From positions 1-10,322 of the forward strand of contig CAYVSY010000040.1 in NCBI GenBank assembly GCA_964454255.1: DNA of 10,322 bases. Reading direction: 5' to 3'. Positions 6,797 to 10,322 of this stretch are shown here, piece after piece. The notes beneath the pieces were generated by a model. It was not told where the DNA came from. It did not search any database and saw only the letters and a program-made list of their open reading frames with translations. Both the position numbers and the translations under genes were made by a program. Numbering within the stretch: position 1 is the first letter of the stretch; every line of letters begins with the position of its first letter. Origin of the DNA: CAYVSY01 sp964454255. GTDB lineage: Bacteria > Bacillota_I > Bacilli_A > RF39 > UBA660.

Positions 6797-8445
6797 TAAA
6801 CAACCTGTTTCAGTTGTTTAAATTTAAAATATAGGTCTACGGTTTTGCCGCTATGTATTTCTATCTTATCAACTATTTTTAATATTAATTCTCTAGATGG
6901 ATTCTTTCTGGTTTTTAAATACTCAGTAACAACTCTCCTAGTTTCTAATAATTGATCAATAGAATTATCCTTTTTACAATCTTCAAGATTTTGAGTTAGT
7001 TCTTTAATTTCCGTAGACTTACTTAATTTTTGTGCTTCGAATTTCTCAGCTAGTTTTTTATATGTATCAGAAGTGATGATGCCATCTAATCTATCCATAT
7101 AAAGTTTTTCAATCTTTAAATCAATAGTTTTTATATCTATTTCTAATCTTTCAATCTTTTTTTCTAAATCAGATACATATGTAATTAGTTCTTTCTTTTT
7201 ATCTTTTATAATATCTTCATAACCAATAAGGTCCATATACTTATTACAAACATTAGTAATAATAGATAATAATTGTTCTTCTAGGTTATTGTAATTCATG
7301 GTATGAGGTGTGCATTTATTATACATACTATTCTTTCTATAATAATTACAATAAGTATATACATACTGCTTTTCAATTGATCTTTTATCTCTCTTAGGGT
7401 TTCCAACACCAATTTTATGTCCACATTCATGACAATACATTAATCCGCCAAAGATTCTTTCATATGGTTTTGTAGGTTGTCTATAATTTGCATCTAATAA
7501 ATTTTGTGCTCTTTCAAATACTTCCTTATCAATAATTGGTTCATGTGTTCCTTCAACAACAATCCAGTCTTCTTTTTTATTTTTAATAATTGTTTTTTCT
7601 CGGAAACTTTTTTTTGAATGAACATGTTGCACCATATTGCCAATATACATTTCATTTTTTAAAATACATCTTACAGTATGATAATTCCATTCATAAGGAT
7701 GAATTGATTTAACACCTCTTCTAGAACCTTTATAAACTTCTGGTATTGGCACTTTTTCTTCAAATAATACTTTCATGACAGCACTTTGAGAATGAAGTTG
7801 TAAATATAAATCAAATATTTTCTTTACAACAACTGATGCTTCTTCATCAATGATTAATTTGTGTATATCACTCGGGTCTTTTTTGTAACCATATACAGGA
7901 ATTCCTCCCATATATTCTCCAGCTTGCTGTTTCATATAATATACTCTTTTAATATTTTTTGATAAATCTCTTGAATATTTTTCATTAATAAAATTATTTA
8001 AAGCAGCATACTCGTTATTAGAATTCTCATTATTTCCAGTATCTATTTGTTCTTGAATAGCAATATATCTAATATTGTTTTCAGGAAAATAATAATCCAA
8101 GAAATAACCACATTCAAAATTGCTTCTTCCAAGTCTTGATAAACTTTTAGTGATAACAACTTTGATTTTGCCTTCTTCCATTTGTTCTTGCAATTGATTC
8201 CAACCTGGTCTATCAAAATTTGTTCCACTTACACCATCATCAATAAATTCTTTACATTTTTCACCTACATTACCATTTCGATCAATAAATCCATTCATTA
8301 ACCTTCTTTGGTTAGTGACACTTTCACTTTCTTCAGCTGATTTACCTGTTTCTTCATCTGCAAGCGATAGTCTAATATATTTGGCTATTTCATCAGTTTT
8401 ATATATTTTTAATAATTTACCATGAATAGCACAATCATAATTCAT
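6796..8445 (-). CDS. Large serine recombinase (site-specific integrase/excisionase)
   Basis: This 549-residue protein has the full layout of large serine recombinases such as TndX and SpoIVCA. The resolvase domain includes the nucleophile in YIRLS (Ser27, with Arg25), GVSGTNFDRPGW (71-82) and SLSRLGRSNFECG (101-113). A recombinase domain follows (about 178-320, GGIPVYGYKKD, then NEMYIGN). The zinc ribbon has C338, C341, C366 and C378. A long coiled coil (about 411-495) and a short C-terminal segment complete it. No catalytic residue is missing, so it should be active: it cuts both strands at paired att sites and joins them through a Ser-DNA link. It reads toward cotE and ends about 30 bp from the cotE break. 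The ATG follows AAAGGAGG, which lies in a hairpin (8448-8468). Confidence 0.95.
   Translation of the reverse strand: MNYDCAIHGKLLKIYKTDEIAKYIRLSLADEETGKSAEESESVTNQRRLMNGFIDRNGNVGEKCKEFIDDGVSGTNFDRPGWNQLQEQMEEGKIKVVITKSLSRLGRSNFECGYFLDYYFPENNIRYIAIQEQIDTGNNENSNNEYAALNNFINEKYSRDLSKNIKRVYYMKQQAGEYMGGIPVYGYKKDPSDIHKLIIDEEASVVVKKIFDLYLQLHSQSAVMKVLFEEKVPIPEVYKGSRRGVKSIHPYEWNYHTVRCILKNEMYIGNMVQHVHSKKSFREKTIIKNKKEDWIVVEGTHEPIIDKEVFERAQNLLDANYRQPTKPYERIFGGLMYCHECGHKIGVGNPKRDKRSIEKQYVYTYCNYYRKNSMYNKCTPHTMNYNNLEEQLLSIITNVCNKYMDLIGYEDIIKDKKKELITYVSDLEKKIERLEIDIKTIDLKIEKLYMDRLDGIITSDTYKKLAEKFEAQKLSKSTEIKELTQNLEDCKKDNSIDQLLETRRVVTEYLKTRKNPSRELILKIVDKIEIHSGKTVDLYFKFKQLKQVV
6798..6819. repeat. Inverted repeat at the recombinase 3' end
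   Basis: AAACAAC (6798-6804) and GTTGTTT (6813-6819) form a perfect 7-bp inverted repeat with an 8-bp spacer, overlapping the last recombinase codons and beside the cotE junction. There is no U-run after the stem on either strand, so it is not a standard terminator. It may be a recombinase-binding arm of the attachment site. Confidence 0.4.
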
Positions 8446-8447
8446 TT

Positions 8448-8468
8448 AATCCTCCTTTATAGAGGATT
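8448..8468 (-). promoter_or_regulatory. Leader hairpin covering the recombinase ribosome binding site
   Basis: In the minus-strand RNA, AAUCCUC (8468-8462) pairs perfectly with GAGGAUU (8454-8448) across a 7-base loop. The GAGG core of the recombinase Shine-Dalgarno sequence lies in the 3' arm, and the start codon follows 2 bases later. The folded leader should limit translation of the recombinase. Confidence 0.55.
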
Positions 8469-8506
8469 CATCTACCACTTTTTAGTATAATCAACGGTGT
8501 AATTGA

Positions 8507-8535
8507 ATTATAGCATAAAAAACGGTTATTATGAA
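8507..8535 (-). promoter_or_regulatory. Probable promoter of the recombinase gene
   Basis: An extended -10 box TGCTATAAT (TATAAT at 8512-8507) lies 17 bp from a poor -35 TTCATA (8535-8530). It would give a leader of about 55 bases holding the hairpin at 8448-8468. It has a sigma-A form; I see no good sigma-E or sigma-K promoter upstream of the gene. Confidence 0.55.
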
Positions 8536-8541
8536 CCCAAT

Positions 8542-8664
8542 TTACTGCTTTAAATTTTTCTTTATATAATCTCTAAAAAAATCTTTAAAATCTTGTTCTA
8601 GAATGTCTAATATGGTATTACCCTCTTCTTTATAAAACAAGTTAATATTTAGTGCTTTATTCAT
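8542..8664 (-). CDS. 40-residue protein upstream of the recombinase, function unknown
   Basis: ATG at 8664 follows AAAGAGG at good spacing and opens a 40-residue frame beginning MNKALNINLFYKEEGNT, then ILDILEQDFKDFFRDYIKK, ending in TAA at 8542. It is a small, charged, probably helical protein. Short proteins with an F/Y-x-E-x-G-x-T start and an amphipathic helix are common beside recombinases in Firmicutes elements, from general memory. It lies about 100 bp before the recombinase in the same direction, and the recombinase promoter overlaps its 3' end. A role as directionality factor or small regulator is a guess from position only. Confidence 0.6.
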   Translation of the reverse strand: MNKALNINLFYKEEGNTILDILEQDFKDFFRDYIKKNLKQ

Positions 8665-8722
8665 TTTTTACCTCTTTATTCTCAATTAAGCTTATGTTTA
8701 ATATATACTTTTAATTACTTTT

Positions 8723-8810
8723 TTGAACCATTTTTACTTTATCATATACAAAATACAATTGAACTATTTCTAGAATGCGTATATAAAAAAAGAATAGCAT
8801 TTGAACTATT
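8723..8810. repeat. Three short direct repeats TTGAAC[CT]ATT
   Basis: TTGAACCATT (8723-8732), TTGAACTATT (8759-8768) and TTGAACTATT (8801-8810) lie 36 and 42 bp apart, upstream of the 40-residue ORF. The last overlaps the ATPase terminator. A related TGAACC-N3-TTTACT string occurs at 8532-8546 and at 8724-8738, flanking the small ORF. They may be regulator or recombination-factor sites, but AT-rich DNA makes chance matches easy. Confidence 0.3.
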
Positions 8811-8813
8811 CTT
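8785..8813 (-). terminator. Rho-independent terminator of the DUF4143 ATPase gene
   Basis: On the minus strand AAGAATAG (8813-8806) pairs perfectly with CTATTCTT (8797-8790) across an 8-base loop, and further U follow (8789-8785). It begins 20 bp after the ATPase stop. It separates that gene from the small ORF and recombinase. Confidence 0.8.
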
Positions 8814-8832
8814 CCTACATTATTCTATATTT

Positions 8833-10083
8833 TTAAAAATCTAAACTATCATAATCTAATAAAAAATCAAATACATTCATAACAATTATTCCATTTTCAT
8901 CCCTTGTTCTTTTGACATAATCTTTAACAATAATTATTTTTTTGAATGAATCATTAATTTTTAACAAGGATCTTTTTTCCTGTTCTTTCTTTTCTGATGT
9001 TGGCATACTAAAAGCAGATTGAATATATATTTTATTATTACCTTTATTCGCAATGAAATCAACTTCTAGTTGTTTATAAAAATCTTTATTTTTTTCTCTA
9101 CCTTTATACTCTACTAAACCTACATCAACACTATAACCTCTTCTTTTTAATTCATTATAAATTATGTTTTCCATTATATGAGTTTCTTCATCTTGTCTAA
9201 AATTTATAAATGAATTTCTAATACCAATATCACTAAAATAATACTTTAATGGAGAATTAATATACTTTTTACCTTTAACATCATATCTATTAGATTTCTC
9301 AATAATAAATGCTTCTTCTAAATATTTTAAATATAATGAAATAGTATTATGTGATATGTCAATGTTTTCTTCACTTTTAAATGTATCAGATAATTTTTTA
9401 GGATTAGTTAATGAACCAATATTAGAAGAAATAATTTTAACTAATGTTTCTAATTGATTATTTTCTTTTAAATTGTTTCTTTCAATAACATCATTTATAT
9501 ATACATTTCTTTGTTGATCTTGTAAATATTTCATTTTTCTTTCATCAGTATTTAATAAAACGGTTAAAGGTAATCCACCATATGTAACATATTCACTCCA
9601 ACCTTTTAATTCATTATCATTATAAACTGACATAAATTCATAAAAACTTAAAGGATATACCCTTATTTCTTCGCCTCTACCTCTAAATTCAGTAATAATA
9701 TCACTTGATAAAAATTTAGAATTGCTTCCTGTTACATATATATCCACATTATTTATTCTTAAAAGACCATTTAATACATATTCAAAACCCTCAACTAATT
9801 GTATTTCATCTAAAATTATATAATACAATTTATCATCTACTATTTTACTTCTAATATAGTTACTCAAATTGTTTGAATTTAGCAATTCGGAATTTTTGTC
9901 TTCATCTAATGCAATTTTTATGATATGTTGCTCATCAACATTATTTTTTAATAAATAATCATAAAAAATAGTGTTTAAGAGATACGATTTTCCACATCTA
10001 CGAATACCTGTAACAACCTTTATCAAGTTATCTTCTTTTGTTTCAATAAGTTTTTTTAAATAATAATCTCTTTTGATTTCCAT
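8833..10083 (-). CDS. P-loop ATPase of the AAA_14/DUF4143 family
   Basis: With the ATG start at 10083 the protein has 416 residues. The N-terminal ATPase domain has a Walker A motif GIRRCGKS (26-33), Walker B YIILDE (88-93) and sensor TGSN (118-121). YPLSFYEF (143-150) and GGLP (169-172) are typical of the family, followed by a winged-helix-like part (about 205-265). The C-terminal DUF4143 domain has a nuclease-like core, LEVDFIA (339-345) and KIYIQSAF (351-358), where the usual Lys is Gln, as often in this family. A longer frame begins at TTG 10098, but that TTG is part of the ribosome site TTGGAGGAG, so ATG 10083 is the real start. These ATPases are frequent accessory genes in gut anaerobes; their substrate is unknown. 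It has its own promoter and terminator. Confidence 0.92.
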   Translation of the reverse strand: MEIKRDYYLKKLIETKEDNLIKVVTGIRRCGKSYLLNTIFYDYLLKNNVDEQHIIKIALDEDKNSELLNSNNLSNYIRSKIVDDKLYYIILDEIQLVEGFEYVLNGLLRINNVDIYVTGSNSKFLSSDIITEFRGRGEEIRVYPLSFYEFMSVYNDNELKGWSEYVTYGGLPLTVLLNTDERKMKYLQDQQRNVYINDVIERNNLKENNQLETLVKIISSNIGSLTNPKKLSDTFKSEENIDISHNTISLYLKYLEEAFIIEKSNRYDVKGKKYINSPLKYYFSDIGIRNSFINFRQDEETHIMENIIYNELKRRGYSVDVGLVEYKGREKNKDFYKQLEVDFIANKGNNKIYIQSAFSMPTSEKKEQEKRSLLKINDSFKKIIIVKDYVKRTRDENGIIVMNVFDFLLDYDSLDF

Positions 10084-10102
10084 TACTATCTCCTCCAATT
10101 AT

Positions 10103-10131
10103 AGTATATACTTTTTTATAAAAAATATCAA
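10103..10131 (-). promoter_or_regulatory. Promoter of the DUF4143 ATPase gene
   Basis: TTGATA (10131-10126) and TATACT (10108-10103) are separated by 17 bp. The start point would fall near 10096, right at the GGAGGAG ribosome site, giving a very short leader. Another extended -10 box (TGATATAAT, 10188-10180) lies further upstream with a weak -35, and may give a longer transcript. Confidence 0.5.
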
Positions 10132-10322
10132 TAATCAATTGAAAATTTATTCCATTGTCGGAGTTCTTTGTCAGTTTGTATTATATCATATTTTTCTTTT
10201 AATCCATAATAAGATGGGTTATACTTGAACGAGGCATTACTTTTCTATTTAGATTGGCACTTTTTCTTCTACTTCTCTTTGTTGATGTATACATTTTTGT
10301 TATCACCAACGACCAAGACATG
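10128..10322 (-). pseudogene. Possible decayed or interrupted reading frame at the window edge
   Basis: One minus-strand frame reads HVLVVGDNKNVYINKEK, a TAG (10271-10269), seven residues, a second TAG (10247-10245), then 38 residues including YNPSYYGLKEKYDIIQTDK and ending in TGA at 10128. Composition on both sides of the stops looks protein-like, suggesting the 3' end of a broken gene. I do not recognise the protein. A second minus frame is open from ATG 10321 for about 39 basic residues, so the assignment is weak. Confidence 0.2.

Larger units (their letters stand above)
6767..10322. mobile_element. Integrated element in cotE, cotE-proximal end (continues past the window)
   Basis: The region from the cotE break rightward holds a large serine recombinase, a 40-residue ORF, a DUF4143 ATPase and an uninterpreted edge. 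The missing 5' part of cotE was looked for on the minus strand in 8446-8832 and 10099-10322 and is not there, so the second end lies beyond the window. The right boundary given is the window end, not an element end. Size and type (prophage remnant, integrative mobilizable element or skin-like element) cannot be told from this part. Confidence 0.6.

Noticed and set aside
8446..8783. Sigma-E or sigma-K promoter for the recombinase, to support sporulation timing
   Set aside because: CATA-containing strings occur (for example CATAAGCTTA near the small ORF), but no matching -35 element is found at the right distance. The only good promoter is of sigma-A type.
10084..10098. TTG 10098 as start of the DUF4143 ATPase
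   Set aside because: The TTG is part of the TTGGAGGAG ribosome site that serves ATG 10083.
10245..10322. Plus-strand hydrophobic frame (FRLALFLLLLFVDVYIFV) as start of a membrane protein
   Set aside because: No start codon with a ribosome site precedes it, and a hydrophobic frame is expected opposite Lys-rich AT-rich sequence.
1..10322. CRISPR array, tRNA, rRNA or riboswitch
   Set aside because: No regularly spaced repeats, tRNA-like cloverleaf, rRNA sequence or recognisable riboswitch core was seen on either strand.

Overview
This AT-rich window uses the standard genetic code and strong GGAGG-type ribosome binding sites. It carries an Rnf electron-transfer pair, an RNase J family protein, an FtsW-type SEDS protein, KhpA, S16 and a CotE spore-coat sequence. 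Together these suggest an anaerobic, spore-forming (or ancestrally spore-forming) low-GC Bacillota, probably an uncultured gut Bacilli or Clostridia lineage. The taxon is inferred from gene content only. Almost every gene is on the minus strand, so gene order is read right to left.

Left part (1-6346), core genome. rnfC and rnfD overlap by one base and end in a weak terminator. A divergent plus-strand gene encodes a 45-residue acidic protein with a Cys cluster and converges on an RNase J family gene through a shared hairpin. That RNase J has lost several metal ligands, and its promoter carries a symmetric operator-like array. The rpsP-khpA pair, driven by a near-consensus promoter, is followed by an ftsW-type gene.

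Middle (6347-8445), the most interesting part. The ORF beside rpsP is the C-terminal three quarters of the outer spore-coat protein CotE, including a clear NIWYSYDNDTKT block. It lacks about 40 N-terminal residues and has no ribosome binding site. A large serine recombinase gene ends about 30 bp upstream of the homologous part. No cotE 5' half is found elsewhere in the window. The simplest reading is that an integrated element has split cotE and that 6767 rightward is its cotE-proximal end, with the other end and the missing cotE half beyond 10322. This resembles the skin element in sigK and other sporulation-gene intervening elements, which are excised in the mother cell by a serine recombinase. 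Whether excision occurs here is inference.

Right part (8446-10322), inside the proposed element. The recombinase has a likely promoter and a leader hairpin that would hide its ribosome binding site. Upstream lie a 40-residue ORF, a group of short TTGAAC repeats, a DUF4143-type P-loop ATPase with its own promoter and terminator, and a stretch at the window edge with a possible decayed reading frame.
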